Shown: one piece after another, positions 27,400-36,457 of the stretch
Layout of the letters: each line of letters starts with the position of its first letter
Position numbering within the stretch: the first letter of the stretch is position 1
NCBI GenBank assembly: GCA_040880585.1
Contig: JBBDID010000052.1
Location: 18,504 to 82,503 of the forward strand
Source: Paracrocinitomix sp040880585
Lineage (GTDB): Bacteria > Bacteroidota > Bacteroidia > Flavobacteriales_D > Crocinitomicaceae
Direction of reading: 5' to 3'
DNA length: 64,000 bases
The notes under the pieces: generated by a model
Told to the model about the DNA's origin: nothing
The model's input: only the letters and a program-made list of their open reading frames with translations
The model's database searches: none
Made by a program: the position numbers and the translations under genes

Positions 27400-28596
27400 T
27401 CATTTAATATTCCGGGATAAGAGTATGTTTTGGTTGCTTTTATCCGTTTTGGATAGTTGACGGATAATGGTATCAAGGGGGCTGTTTATATTTAATAAAT
27501 CCTTTTTGGTGACTTGGGTATAGATCATGGTTGTTTCAGGTTTTGAATGACCCAATAACTCTTGAATGTATCTCAGATCTGTTCCGTTTTCTAATAAATG
27601 TGTTGCAAAACTATGACGCAATGTATGTGGCGTAACATGCTTGGTTATGTTGGCGGCTTTACAACTTCTTCTTAAAACTGCTCTGATGCTTTCTGCACTG
27701 TATTTTCCTCCATTTTGGCCTTCAATAAAAAATTCAGAAGGACGGTAGGTTGAAAGGTAATTGGCCAGCAGAGGTAAATAGCTTTGCGATAAAACAACAT
27801 ACCTGTCTTTTCTGCCTTTTGCACTTCTTATGGTGATTTGCTTACGATCTATATCAATATCTGACAGTTTTAGTGCCAATAGCTCTCCAATTCTTAGCCC
27901 CGCTGCATAAATTATTGCTAAAGCCGCCCTGTGTTTTATATTCTTGGTATGCCTGATCAAATCAATTATTTCTTCTTTTGATAAAACCACCGGCAGCTTC
28001 TTTTCTTTTTTAGGACGCACTAAGTTTTCGGTATTAAGGTTTGCCTCAAGACAGTGTGCCAATAATTTAACGGCTCCAATAAATTGCCGTTGTGTACTAA
28101 TACTGTATTTGTGCTTCACAATGAATTGCTGATTAAAACGCTCAACGTCTTTATTTGATAAATCAGCTATTTTGCCGGGAAAATAGAATATTAAAAATTC
28201 AGTTACCAATGTTCCGTAAGTAGTAATTGTACTGGGACTGTATCTTCTTCCTTTTAAAAATTGAGTATAGTTGTATATGATCTGTTTATACTCAGCAGAA
28301 AGTCCTTGAAATCTCTCTTTTAAAGATGTTTTTTGATGGTGAGATTTTTTAAATTCCTTTTTGTTTTTTGTGAAGGAACTGTAATTCAATATGGCTATAC
28401 CTTCAAATGAATTGCGAAGACGGACGTGGTTCTCCTTAGTGTTTTCTATATACCAGCATTTGTGTGTGGCACTCCACTTACAACCGCTGATTTTAGCTGT
28501 TTCAATTAATTTCTGATTGTACTCAAAGTCAAGTTTGATTTGTTGTTTACCGCGGTGTTCTAGTTGGTATAGTTTTATTTGGGTTAAATCTTCCAT
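27400..28596 (-). CDS. Tyrosine site-specific recombinase (integrase), no IntI patch
   Basis: 398-residue lambda-integrase-family recombinase. Catalytic residues are complete: Arg235 (AAGLRIGELL), Lys260, His324 and Arg327 (PHTLRHSF), His350 (LLGHSKPETT), Tyr359 (MIYTQV). The N-terminal part (1-80) is an extra small domain with KWSATHKCWY, then a SAM-like core-binding domain (about 95-195). The C-terminal NSPLD resembles the end of integron integrases, but the IntI-specific insertion between the catalytic Lys and His is absent. The gene points toward the cassette-like array and ends 32 bases before the GTTGGGC box. Confidence 0.92.
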   Translation of the reverse strand: MEDLTQIKLYQLEHRGKQQIKLDFEYNQKLIETAKISGCKWSATHKCWYIENTKENHVRLRNSFEGIAILNYSSFTKNKKEFKKSHHQKTSLKERFQGLSAEYKQIIYNYTQFLKGRRYSPSTITTYGTLVTEFLIFYFPGKIADLSNKDVERFNQQFIVKHKYSISTQRQFIGAVKLLAHCLEANLNTENLVRPKKEKKLPVVLSKEEIIDLIRHTKNIKHRAALAIIYAAGLRIGELLALKLSDIDIDRKQITIRSAKGRKDRYVVLSQSYLPLLANYLSTYRPSEFFIEGQNGGKYSAESIRAVLRRSCKAANITKHVTPHTLRHSFATHLLENGTDLRYIQELLGHSKPETTMIYTQVTKKDLLNINSPLDTIIRQLSKTDKSNQNILLSRNIK

Positions 28597-29086
28597 CAGT
28601 ATCGAAGGTAATAAATTATATGAAATTAAAGGTTAGGGTTGAAGTGAGTTGAAAGAAGGGTGGGTTGGTAGAGAAGCGGGGTTGTTAACTGTTAGTGTCC
28701 TGCCCAAACGGAGGCGGTTAGCTTGTGCTGAAAATTTGGGATGAATTGAGCCGGATCAATAAGAGCGACTGAAAGAAGCTGCTTATTGGCCGTGCGAAAT
28801 ACCAAATTGAAGTACAACTATGAGCTGTAGTTTGTTTAGGCAGCCTAAAAATAGACATACATAAAAATCAAATATTTGAAACCACAGAGCTCGCGGAGCA
28901 TTACACAGAGTTCGCAGAGAAAATTGAAGTAAATAAGTTAAATCACGGTGTGCATTATGCATTCTCTAACTGTATGGATTTTGTTACTCATAAACAATAT
29001 CAATGTAGCGATCAAAAAAAACAATGAAAACTTGCAGGCTTAAATGATTAACTTTATAATATGTTTAAACAACAATAGACAGAAAA
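28597..29086. other. Intergenic region without recognisable gene
   Basis: No coding frame of note. It holds a short direct repeat (CACAGAGCTCGCGGAG at 28883 and CACAGAGTTCGCAGAG at 28904) and AGGCAGCCTA at 28838-28847, which repeats part of the 27347 repeat. It may be the outer edge of the mobile segment. Confidence 0.5.
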
Positions 29087-29644
29087 ATGAAGAAAATAAT
29101 TGCATTTGCCGGAAGTAATAGTTCAACATCCATCAATAAACAACTTATTCAATATGCGGCATCTTTAGTAGAAAATGCAGAGACTGAAATTATTTCATTA
29201 GAGGATTATGAACCGCCGGTGTACAGTATCGATCATGAGAAAGAATACGGATCACATGAATCGGTAAAGCGGCTGTATGACAAATTGAATGAAGCAGATG
29301 GCTTGATTATTAGTGCTTCTGAGCACAATCACGGACCCCAGGCTTTTTTTAAGAATATTTTGGATTGGTTGACACGGGTGCAGTTTACATTTTTAAAAGA
29401 TGAAGGTAGAAAAGCGCTTGAAGATATGCCGGTTCTGTTGATGTCAACCTCTCCGGGAAGGGGAGGAGCAGCAGATGCCAGGGAAAAAGTAAAATATATT
29501 TTAGAGGTGTGTAATGCAAAAGTGATCGCTGAATTTGAATTGGCTTCATTTAACCACACGGCAGAAAATGGTAAAATCACAGATAAAAAATTGAACGAAG
29601 AACTGAAAGCCGGGGTTAAAAAACTAGAGGAGGAATTGAAATGA
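29087..29644 (+). CDS. NAD(P)H-dependent FMN reductase family protein
   Basis: Flavodoxin-fold reductase that reduces FMN or a bound quinone/azo substrate with NAD(P)H. The phosphate-binding loop is FAGSNSSTSINKQL (about 7-20) and the flavin site is ISASEHNHGPQAFFKNILDW (about 76-95), where most relatives have an EYN core; here it is EHN. 185 aa is the normal family length. It overlaps the pirin gene by four bases (ATGA), and the pair probably acts in redox or xenobiotic stress. Confidence 0.9.
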   Translation: MKKIIAFAGSNSSTSINKQLIQYAASLVENAETEIISLEDYEPPVYSIDHEKEYGSHESVKRLYDKLNEADGLIISASEHNHGPQAFFKNILDWLTRVQFTFLKDEGRKALEDMPVLLMSTSPGRGGAADAREKVKYILEVCNAKVIAEFELASFNHTAENGKITDKKLNEELKAGVKKLEEELK

Positions 29645-30348
29645 AAACACTGCATATTAAATCAGAAGAAAGAGGACAAGCGGATCATGGATGGCTAAAA
29701 GCTCGCTTCATGTTTAGTTTCGCCAACTATTACAATCCTGAACAAATGAGTTTTGGAACATTGCGCGTACTCAATGATGACATCATTCAGGGCGGAACCG
29801 GCTTTCCTGAACATCCACATGCCAATATGGAAATTGTTACCGTTCCTTTGAGTGGTTCGCTAAAGCATGTAGACAATATGGGGAATAGTGGCGTGATTAG
29901 CAGTGGCGAAGTGCAGGTGATGTCGGCAGGAACCGGAGTTTTTCATTCCGAATTCAACGGCTCAACTTCAGAAGAAGCTAATATTTGTCAAATTTGGGTA
30001 ATGCCGGGTAAAAACGGGGTAGAACCCAGATATGACCAGCTTCAATTCTCCATGGATAAAAATGTGCTACAGCAAATTGTTTCTCCTGACCCCAATGATG
30101 CCGGTTCATGGATTCATGCTGACGCATGGTTCAATCATGGTGTTTTTGATAAAGGACAAACAGTTGACTATCAATTACACAAAGATACCAACGGCCTTTT
30201 TTTATTTTTGATTGAGGGAATTGTAAAGGTGGGAGATCATGAGATTAACAGAAGAGACGGCTTTGGAGTATGGGATACTGATCAGGTAACATTTGAAATA
30301 GAAGAAGAAGCCCGCTTGTTGTTGTTGGAAGTTCCTATGTTAGGATAA
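29641..30348 (+). CDS. Pirin family protein (YhaK type)
   Basis: Bicupin of the pirin family; relatives bind Fe(II) and some show quercetin 2,3-dioxygenase activity. Metal ligands are all present: His58 and His60 in EHPHANME, His102 and Glu104 in FHSEFNGS. The length of 235 aa matches bacterial pirins. It is translationally coupled to the FMN reductase. A weak A/T-rich hairpin follows the stop (30360-30386). Confidence 0.93.
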   Translation: MKTLHIKSEERGQADHGWLKARFMFSFANYYNPEQMSFGTLRVLNDDIIQGGTGFPEHPHANMEIVTVPLSGSLKHVDNMGNSGVISSGEVQVMSAGTGVFHSEFNGSTSEEANICQIWVMPGKNGVEPRYDQLQFSMDKNVLQQIVSPDPNDAGSWIHADAWFNHGVFDKGQTVDYQLHKDTNGLFLFLIEGIVKVGDHEINRRDGFGVWDTDQVTFEIEEEARLLLLEVPMLG

Positions 30349-30466
30349 AAGGAGCTTTTCTGATTTTTTGCTAAAAAAAGAATCAGGAAATTCTTTGTTA
30401 TATGATATTAGAAATCATATAGTTTAACCTTATAATATTAAATATGAGCTATCATGAAAAATTGCC

Positions 30467-30474
30467 TATTTTTG
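30467..30474 (+). promoter_or_regulatory. Bacteroidota -7 element for small lipoprotein gene
   Basis: TATTTTTG, 24 bases before the ATG at 30498, fits TAnnTTTG. Confidence 0.45.
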
Positions 30475-30497
30475 TAGTGAATCTAATCTATATAAAA

Positions 30498-30689
30498 ATG
30501 AAAAAAATAGTATTTATTACCGCTTGTACTTTTATGATCGTTTTAAGTTCATGTAAAAGTGGAACATGTACCTGTCAAGTGTTTGGATCAGAAGTTTCAA
30601 CTGATTACAATGATATGGACAGGGACGATTATAAGGAAACTAAAAATGATTGCGAAAATGCAGGCTGTGACTGGTCTCCTAAATTGTAA
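30498..30689 (+). CDS. Very small Cys-rich lipoprotein
   Basis: 63 residues; signal peptide with VLSSCKSG lipobox. The mature part has paired cysteines (GTCTCQVFG, DCENAGCDW) and an acidic middle. The ATG at 30498 gives a proper lipoprotein signal. It is flanked by its own -7 element and terminator, supporting a real monocistronic gene. Function unknown. Confidence 0.72.
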   Translation: MKKIVFITACTFMIVLSSCKSGTCTCQVFGSEVSTDYNDMDRDDYKETKNDCENAGCDWSPKL

Positions 30690-30710
30690 AAAACTGTAAA
30701 AGTGTTTTGA

Positions 30711-30739
30711 AAACCAGGACTTAAAGTTCTGGTTTTTTT
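30711..30739 (+). terminator. Rho-independent terminator
   Basis: AAACCAGGAC (30711-30720) pairs with GTTCTGGTTT (30726-30735, one wobble) around TTAAA, followed by T's. Confidence 0.8.
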
Positions 30740-30789
30740 ATTGAAGTAAATCCTGCTTGAATCGATTCGCAGATTAAAATCACCTTTTT

Positions 30790-31059
30790 TCAAAACCGAA
30801 TATTGTGCTTCATACAGAAACAACAATAATCTTCCACCTCACAACCTCCCAGCACTACCAATCCCGAGTCTTCTTTTTCAAACATTTCTTCAGAAGGAAA
30901 TCCGTAAACAATAGGGACTATGCTATCTGTATGCTGTTGGGGGCATACCATTTTATCATTTGTGCGTACCTGCTCAGAAAGAATATTCTTTTCTGTGGCT
31001 TGAGTTGAATATTGACAGGAGTAGAAGAGACATAATACAATAGGGATGAAATGTTTCAT
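30790..31059 (-). CDS. Small lipoprotein with Cys-rich C-terminus
   Basis: 89 residues; lipobox in LFYSCQYS. The mature domain contains IVPIVYGFPSEEMFE and GLVVLGGCEVEDYCCFC, a pattern seen in small Bacteroidota proteins of unknown function where the cysteines resemble a metal-binding knuckle. Transcribed toward the terminator at 30711. Confidence 0.65.
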   Translation of the reverse strand: MKHFIPIVLCLFYSCQYSTQATEKNILSEQVRTNDKMVCPQQHTDSIVPIVYGFPSEEMFEKEDSGLVVLGGCEVEDYCCFCMKHNIRF

Positions 31060-31111
31060 ACACCCTTATACCACTGTTTTGGATGAAGGTTCATTTTATT
31101 CTCCTTTCTCC

Positions 31112-31143
31112 TTGATATTATTCAATCGGATAGATTATCTTTA
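31112..31143 (+). promoter_or_regulatory. Possible promoter of the WD40-caspase gene
   Basis: TTG (31112-31114) and TATCTTTA (31136-31143, seven of eight consensus bases) are separated by 21 bases, 23 bases before the ATG. Confidence 0.4.
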
Positions 31144-31166
31144 CTTTACCACTGAATCTGAACCTT

Positions 31167-34100
31167 ATGGCACGTTTTATTATTTTTATTTTAAATCTGA
31201 ATCTTTCCGTCTTGACGTTTAGTCAGCAAGAATATCCTCTTGAAACTATTTTACAAAAAGGGCACTCAAAATATGTGACCGCAGCTGATTTTCACCCTTC
31301 AGGAAAATATGTGGCAACCGGAGGGTATGACAATGCTGTTTTTCTCTGGAATCTGGAAAATGGTAAAGTCATCCGGCAATTCAACAGGCATACTTCTGCA
31401 GTTTGGGCGGTTGAATTTAACAAAGAGGGAACTGAATTGCTCACTGCTTCAGCCGATAATACGGCGCGTGTTTTTGATTTGATCAGTGGTGAGCAATTGC
31501 ATGAAATTACCATTCCCGAATTAGATGTAAGAGAAGCATTTTACAGCTTAAATGGCGAGCATATCATCCTGTTGAGTAATTCTAATCAATTTTTTGTGTA
31601 TGATGCTGAAAGTGCTGACTTAGTTGGTGAATTTGAGAAAAGCTATTCCGTTTCAAGGCTTGAGAACGTTATCCATCCCGAAGGAACAAAAGTATTGCAT
31701 ACTTCTGGCTATAAAGGGGCAGAAGTTTTTGATTTACGTACCGGTGATACGCTTCTTTCTATTCCTTTCGACAAGGTGTTTGGCATGGGATTCAGTCCGG
31801 ACGGGAAATACATAGCCTTGAGTTCAAGCAAGCAATTCGCAAAAATAATGGATGCAGAAAGCGGCAAAGAAATCGCTCATTTAAAAGACCCCGATCTGGA
31901 GTCAGAATGTGATGGCTGTAATTTGCACATGGCCTGGAGCAATAACAGTAAATATCTGCTGACTATGTCCAATAAATCTGACGCCTTGTTGTGGGATGTT
32001 TCAAAGGGAAAGAAAATCCGCTCGTATTGCGATATTCGGGAACGTCCTACGGTATTGCGATTTAGTAAAGATGATGAGTACGTAATTATTAGTTTAAATG
32101 AAGAGGTGTTGGTGTATGAAACCAAAAGTGGAAAAAATGTCTTGCGAATGAAAAGTGAATATGTGGATTACTATAACATCCATCTTAGTAGAGACAGTCG
32201 TTACATCACCTTGCCGGGAGATGAGCAAACGGCTGTGGTATGGGATATTCGTAGAGGGAAGAGAACAAAAGTGCTTGAAGGTTTTTTAAACCAGAAGAAG
32301 TTTGATGGGATGGGCTTTGAATACGATAATTGGTATGATAAAGGAATCCTGAAGTTTGTCAGTCGTTCAAGGGGATTTTCATTGAGTCCGGATGGCAGCA
32401 GAATAGCATTTGGGAATATTGATTCAGTAGCCTTGTTAGTAGACCTGAGTAGTGGAAGTGTGGTCCATACCCTAAAAGGGCATTCAAAGGCGGTGTTGAC
32501 CACTGCTTTTTCTCCGGACGGTAAACTCCTGGCCACAGCTGGAGGTGATCGCCTGATACAGTTTTGGGACGTAGCATCTGGTCAGTTGATTAAAACGCTG
32601 AAAGGGCATAGGGGGATGATTTTCGATATTGCTTTTAATTCAGACGGTTCTAAGTTGATTTCAGGTTCCTGGGATGGTAGCATGATCTTATGGGATTTGA
32701 AAAAAGACAGGTATAAATCGGTGGATTTGGGCGGTTTATCGCCTTATAGAGTAGGTTTTACGCCAAATGATCTTTATATCGTATCTTCCAATACAAAGGA
32801 TCAATTTGAGTTCTGGGAAGAAGATGCTTTATTGCGTTTTCGAAACCTGGTGGGAAATACCGATATCGTTTCTTCTTTTGATTTTAGCCCGGACGGCTCA
32901 AAGGTAGCCACTGCCTCATGGGATGGGAAAGTTAAGGTGTGGGACGTGCTGACCGGTATGCAAACTGCCCGATTCAACGGACATTCCGGAGCTGCCTTTT
33001 CCGTTTTTTGGGATCCTAAAAATCGCTTTATCGCATCTGCCGGAGCTGATCACAACATTTATCTTTTTGATGCTGCTAATGGCAAGCTGATTCGACAACT
33101 GCAAGGACACAACACTGCCGTTACCCATATAGAAATCAACCAAATGGGGACACAGTTGATCTCCTGTAGTGAAGAAGGAATGATTAAAGTTTGGGATTTA
33201 CAGCATTTTACCGAAATCTATTCACGTATCCAAATTTCAAGATCAGAATGGTTAACTACTACAAAAACAGGGTATTTTGATGGATCACCTAAAGCGTTAG
33301 ATTTAGTGAATTATGTCTCCGGAATGGAAGTGATTCCCGTAAACTCATTGTTTGACAAGTATTTTACTCCCAAACTGATCCAAAGAATTAATGCCGGGGA
33401 AAGCTTTAATGATACAGGAGAGCGATTCAATGAAGTGATTGGGAACACCCCCTTGGTGGCTATTCATCTAAGCGAATCCGGTAAAAGATCAGTTAAGGTG
33501 CGGGAAGATTCAGTGTACAACTGGAAAAGAGCTGAGATTTCGCTGGATTTAGAGATTGACTCTAAAGATAAAGCGGTAGATGAAATTCGGGTCTATAATA
33601 ATGGAAAACTGATCATGGCAGAAAGTCTGAATAAAGAATTGGTGTTTAGGGGCGGTGATAAAGATAAGAGAACGATTATGGTTCCTCTGAATGATGGAAT
33701 AAATGAAATCAAAGCACTAGTTATCAATAAAGAGCGTACAGAATCAAGTCCTACTAAAATAGTAGTTGAATTTGACGGGGAAGCTGCAAAAACCGATCTT
33801 TTTATACTGTCTATAGGAATTAATAAGTACAAGAATCCGGATTATGACCTGGATTATGCGGTAAATGATGCCAAATCTTTTGCAAAAGCCATTAAAAAAG
33901 GGGGAGATACTTTATTCAATCAAATTCATGTCTTTTCGGTTGAAAATGATGAGGCTACCAAACCAATAATTGCTGCTAAACTGGAAGAGATTAAAAAAGC
34001 AATTGGACCGGAAGATGTGTTTCTTTTTTACTACGCCGGCCACGGAGTGATGAGCTTTGCCAGTGAAGGGGAAGAGGCTGAATTTTTTATTGTCACGCAT

Positions 34101-34571
34101 GATGTAGTGAATTTGTACACTGAATTAGCGGTGCTTAAAGAAAAGGCACTGTCTGCGGCAGAACTTATGCAGTATTCAGCAGGGATTTCTGCTGAAAAGC
34201 AACTTTTTATTCTGGATGCCTGTCATTCGGGCGGTGCCTTAAATAGCTTTTCAACAAGGGGAGGGGGGAGCAGAGAGAAAGCCATGGCGCAATTGGCACG
34301 TAGTACCGGCACTTTCTTTTTGACGGCTTCTCAGGATGCACAGTATGCCAATGAAGTTGGAAATCTCAAGCACGGTCTGTTTACTTACGCATTGCTTGAA
34401 GTTTTGGAACAAACAGTAGGGGATAACGGCGATAAAAAAATCACAGTCAGTGAAATGAAATCGTATGTTGAAGATAGGGTTCCTGAATTGAGTCAAGAAC
34501 ACCGGGGTTCACCTCAATATCCTACTTCTTATAGTTTTGGACAGGATTTTCCGTTGGTGATTATAAAGTAA
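31167..34571 (+). CDS. Exported WD40-repeat protein with C-terminal caspase-like (C14) peptidase domain
   Basis: A 1134-residue fusion. Residues 1-20 are a signal peptide (SVLTFSQQ). About 30-690 hold two stretches of WD40 repeats (for example GHSKAVLTTAFSPDGKLLAT, FWDVASGQLIKTLKGHRG), probably two propellers. About 700-860 is a linker with an Ig-like part. The C14 domain (about 865-1130) has the catalytic pair His959 in YYAGHG and Cys1019 in LDACHSGG. WD40-caspase fusions are widespread in bacteria with complex signalling, but a signal peptide places this one outside the cytoplasm. There is no T9SS tail; probably periplasmic. Monocistronic. Confidence 0.9.
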   Translation: MARFIIFILNLNLSVLTFSQQEYPLETILQKGHSKYVTAADFHPSGKYVATGGYDNAVFLWNLENGKVIRQFNRHTSAVWAVEFNKEGTELLTASADNTARVFDLISGEQLHEITIPELDVREAFYSLNGEHIILLSNSNQFFVYDAESADLVGEFEKSYSVSRLENVIHPEGTKVLHTSGYKGAEVFDLRTGDTLLSIPFDKVFGMGFSPDGKYIALSSSKQFAKIMDAESGKEIAHLKDPDLESECDGCNLHMAWSNNSKYLLTMSNKSDALLWDVSKGKKIRSYCDIRERPTVLRFSKDDEYVIISLNEEVLVYETKSGKNVLRMKSEYVDYYNIHLSRDSRYITLPGDEQTAVVWDIRRGKRTKVLEGFLNQKKFDGMGFEYDNWYDKGILKFVSRSRGFSLSPDGSRIAFGNIDSVALLVDLSSGSVVHTLKGHSKAVLTTAFSPDGKLLATAGGDRLIQFWDVASGQLIKTLKGHRGMIFDIAFNSDGSKLISGSWDGSMILWDLKKDRYKSVDLGGLSPYRVGFTPNDLYIVSSNTKDQFEFWEEDALLRFRNLVGNTDIVSSFDFSPDGSKVATASWDGKVKVWDVLTGMQTARFNGHSGAAFSVFWDPKNRFIASAGADHNIYLFDAANGKLIRQLQGHNTAVTHIEINQMGTQLISCSEEGMIKVWDLQHFTEIYSRIQISRSEWLTTTKTGYFDGSPKALDLVNYVSGMEVIPVNSLFDKYFTPKLIQRINAGESFNDTGERFNEVIGNTPLVAIHLSESGKRSVKVREDSVYNWKRAEISLDLEIDSKDKAVDEIRVYNNGKLIMAESLNKELVFRGGDKDKRTIMVPLNDGINEIKALVINKERTESSPTKIVVEFDGEAAKTDLFILSIGINKYKNPDYDLDYAVNDAKSFAKAIKKGGDTLFNQIHVFSVENDEATKPIIAAKLEEIKKAIGPEDVFLFYYAGHGVMSFASEGEEAEFFIVTHDVVNLYTELAVLKEKALSAAELMQYSAGISAEKQLFILDACHSGGALNSFSTRGGGSREKAMAQLARSTGTFFLTASQDAQYANEVGNLKHGLFTYALLEVLEQTVGDNGDKKITVSEMKSYVEDRVPELSQEHRGSPQYPTSYSFGQDFPLVIIK

Positions 34572-34687
34572 AGGTAGGATATCGTCTTTGAAAAAAAGGG
34601 TTGGAATCAAATGAAAATCAATAATAACGAAAAAACCAACAAATTGAATAGTTTTGTGATATCCGTTATTATTACGTAATTCACAGT

Positions 34688-34966
34688 ATGCGAATATTTA
34701 TAGTTGCTTTAACACTTCTGTCGATCACTGCGTGTAGCATGACTGTTGGCAAGTGGAAACGATCATGTGTCAAAGTCTGTAAGTGCTCAGTTGATTTGAT
34801 TGAGGGGCCGTGTGATCCATATTTAGAAGCTTTTGAAGAAGCAAGTACTCAGATAGATGAGCGTCTGGCAAATCTTAAAGCAAACAATCCGAAGGCCTAT
34901 AAGCGAGTAAATAAAAGATATCTGAAAGCAAGGGCAGAGGTAAAGCAGTTGCATTGTGGGTGGTGA
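34688..34966 (+). CDS. Small lipoprotein, unknown function
   Basis: 92 residues; lipobox LLSITACS. The mature part has a Cys cluster (SCVKVCKCSVDLIEGPC) followed by a charged helix (QIDERLANLKANNPKAYKRVNKRY). No family recognised. Confidence 0.68.
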   Translation: MRIFIVALTLLSITACSMTVGKWKRSCVKVCKCSVDLIEGPCDPYLEAFEEASTQIDERLANLKANNPKAYKRVNKRYLKARAEVKQLHCGW

Positions 34967-35067
34967 GGGGATATTTTAATATAAAATACGGAAGTCAAGT
35001 AATTGAGAAAAAACAATACCTTTTGATACATTAATACAATTTTCGTATCTTTTACGTAATATGGTAT

Positions 35068-35075
35068 TATATTTG
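35068..35075 (+). promoter_or_regulatory. -7 element upstream of toxin-antitoxin-like pair
   Basis: TATATTTG matches TAnnTTTG, 76 bases before the ATG at 35151. The leader has several ACGTA/ACGTC half sites (34671, 35053, 35077, 35120) that could bind a regulator; no long palindrome. Confidence 0.3.
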
Positions 35076-35150
35076 ACGTATTATCGTTAGATTATATCTG
35101 CAAGTTTTTTGCATAACTTACGTCTAAAACAAAAGTTATATTTAATATAA

Positions 35151-35621
35151 ATGTCAACACTTACGATAAATAATCACAATCCCTTCGATTCATTTGGTGA
35201 ATTAATTGCACCTTTTTTTACAAAAAAGACTCAAAAGAAACGCTCGAGTCTTTTAGATACCTTCACTAAAAACATTAGTAAATCGAATATTAAAAAGCTG
35301 GACAAATGCATTAATCAGCTAGATGAGAGCATTGTTGAAATGAAAGAAAATCATTATAAATACAATGATAAAAAATCTCTTGAATTAATTGAAGAGGGAA
35401 AATTTCTGTTGAAATTGCTTTCAAATCTAGCGTCGCTCGTTGATATAGTTGATGACAAAGATGACATTACTGTTGAGATGTCAACAAAATTTAAAATTGT
35501 CGGCGACAGAATAGAATCTGTAATCGCTTTAGCTGAAACATATAACGAAGTTAATAAATTGAAGAAGGAAATAGAAGAGGGAAAAACTATTTCTGATATT
35601 GACAAAGCCTTCTCCATATAA
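35151..35621 (+). CDS. Probable antitoxin-position protein, unrecognised family
   Basis: 156 residues, helical and lysine-rich, with no recognised DNA-binding motif. The C-terminal end (KLKKEIEEGKTISDIDKAF) resembles the short tail of antitoxins that wraps a RelE-type toxin. Its stop overlaps the toxin start by 23 bases. It is about twice the usual antitoxin length, so the N-terminal two thirds may do something else. Naming it antitoxin is inference from position. Confidence 0.6.
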   Translation: MSTLTINNHNPFDSFGELIAPFFTKKTQKKRSSLLDTFTKNISKSNIKKLDKCINQLDESIVEMKENHYKYNDKKSLELIEEGKFLLKLLSNLASLVDIVDDKDDITVEMSTKFKIVGDRIESVIALAETYNEVNKLKKEIEEGKTISDIDKAFSI

Positions 35622-35868
35622 ACCAATTTTTCCTAGTTCGTTTAAGAAATCAATTAAGAAAATCCCGCGCGATATCTTAGAAGAATGCAAAAAAGCAATC
35701 ACAAACTGCTTGGATAATCCTAAATCTAAGTCTGACAAGGTAAAAGACCCGAATCTTCCCGACAGAAAAATCAGAGTTGGTAGTTATCGAATCTTATTTG
35801 ATTTAAAGGAGGATGAAAAAGAAATTCACGTGATATGCATCAAGCATAGAAAAGAGTGTTATGAATAA
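35599..35868 (+). CDS. RelE/ParE-superfamily toxin
   Basis: 89 residues with the RelE-fold pattern: N-terminal helices (FKKSIKKIPRDILEECKKAI), basic central strand RKIRVGSYRILFDLKED, then EIHVICIKHRKECYE, the typical end of ribosome-dependent mRNA interferases. Translation must start at TTG 35599 inside the upstream gene; no ATG is available in frame. Coupled translation would keep toxin below antitoxin. Confidence 0.8.
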   Translation: MTKPSPYKPIFPSSFKKSIKKIPRDILEECKKAITNCLDNPKSKSDKVKDPNLPDRKIRVGSYRILFDLKEDEKEIHVICIKHRKECYE

Positions 35869-35975
35869 TTAGCTAAGCTTCAATCTGAAATAATTAAATC
35901 ATTAACTTTATGAAGTAGTGCCAGCGAATGGAAAAAGCAGGTTTAGCTTAATTATATCTATTTAACATAATATAT

Positions 35976-36290
35976 ATTATAAGCCAAAAGAGGCTTTTCC
36001 GGTAAACCTTTAAATCTATCTCTTTTAGGCAGTTATAATATAGTATTATGTCTGCACTAATTTTCCTGCGCACTTTGTCCGCGCAAAATTAGTTTGGCTC
36101 CGCTAAATAGCTAACAAGGAAATTCTGAGTTTCAATTGAAGATTGTTTGGCGTTTGTGGTCAGGCTTATAATACACCTTATGTATTCACTGCGTTTCGCC
36201 TTTCAGGTAAATAGCCGCTCTCCATGTCATTTGCTTCAAAATCATTTTGCTTGGATAGCAAAATATTTTGTACGCAAAGCCACCACATGC
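35976..36290. repeat. Long direct repeat, copy 1 (left border of the defence island)
   Basis: 35976-36183 is identical base for base to 48609-48816 (208 bp), then similarity continues with substitutions to about 36290. It contains no gene; neighbouring DNA (35870-36457) also lacks a coding frame I can support. At 36268-36284 it holds the empty version of the site filled by a 31-base palindrome in copy 2. Confidence 0.9.
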
Positions 36291-36457
36291 CAGCCCGCAG
36301 GTTTTATTCTTCCCACACACCGCGCCGTGTTGAGCTTGCCGAAACATTTTATTCTTTCTCTTTTGCCATCACGCACATGAGTAATTGTAAATTCTTTACG
36401 CTACGCTCCAGTCAGTTTACATTACACATGTTTTTCCAGCTCACATTTATGGGTTAT

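Noticed and set aside
27400..28596. Calling the recombinase a true IntI
   Set aside because: The IntI-specific insertion between the catalytic Lys and His motifs is absent; only the NSPLD end is similar. It is left as a tyrosine recombinase.
28693..28850. GCCCAAAC ... GTTTAGGC as an outermost attC or attI site
   Set aside because: The boxes do not fit RYYYAAC/GTTRRRY exactly and the arms do not pair over a useful length.
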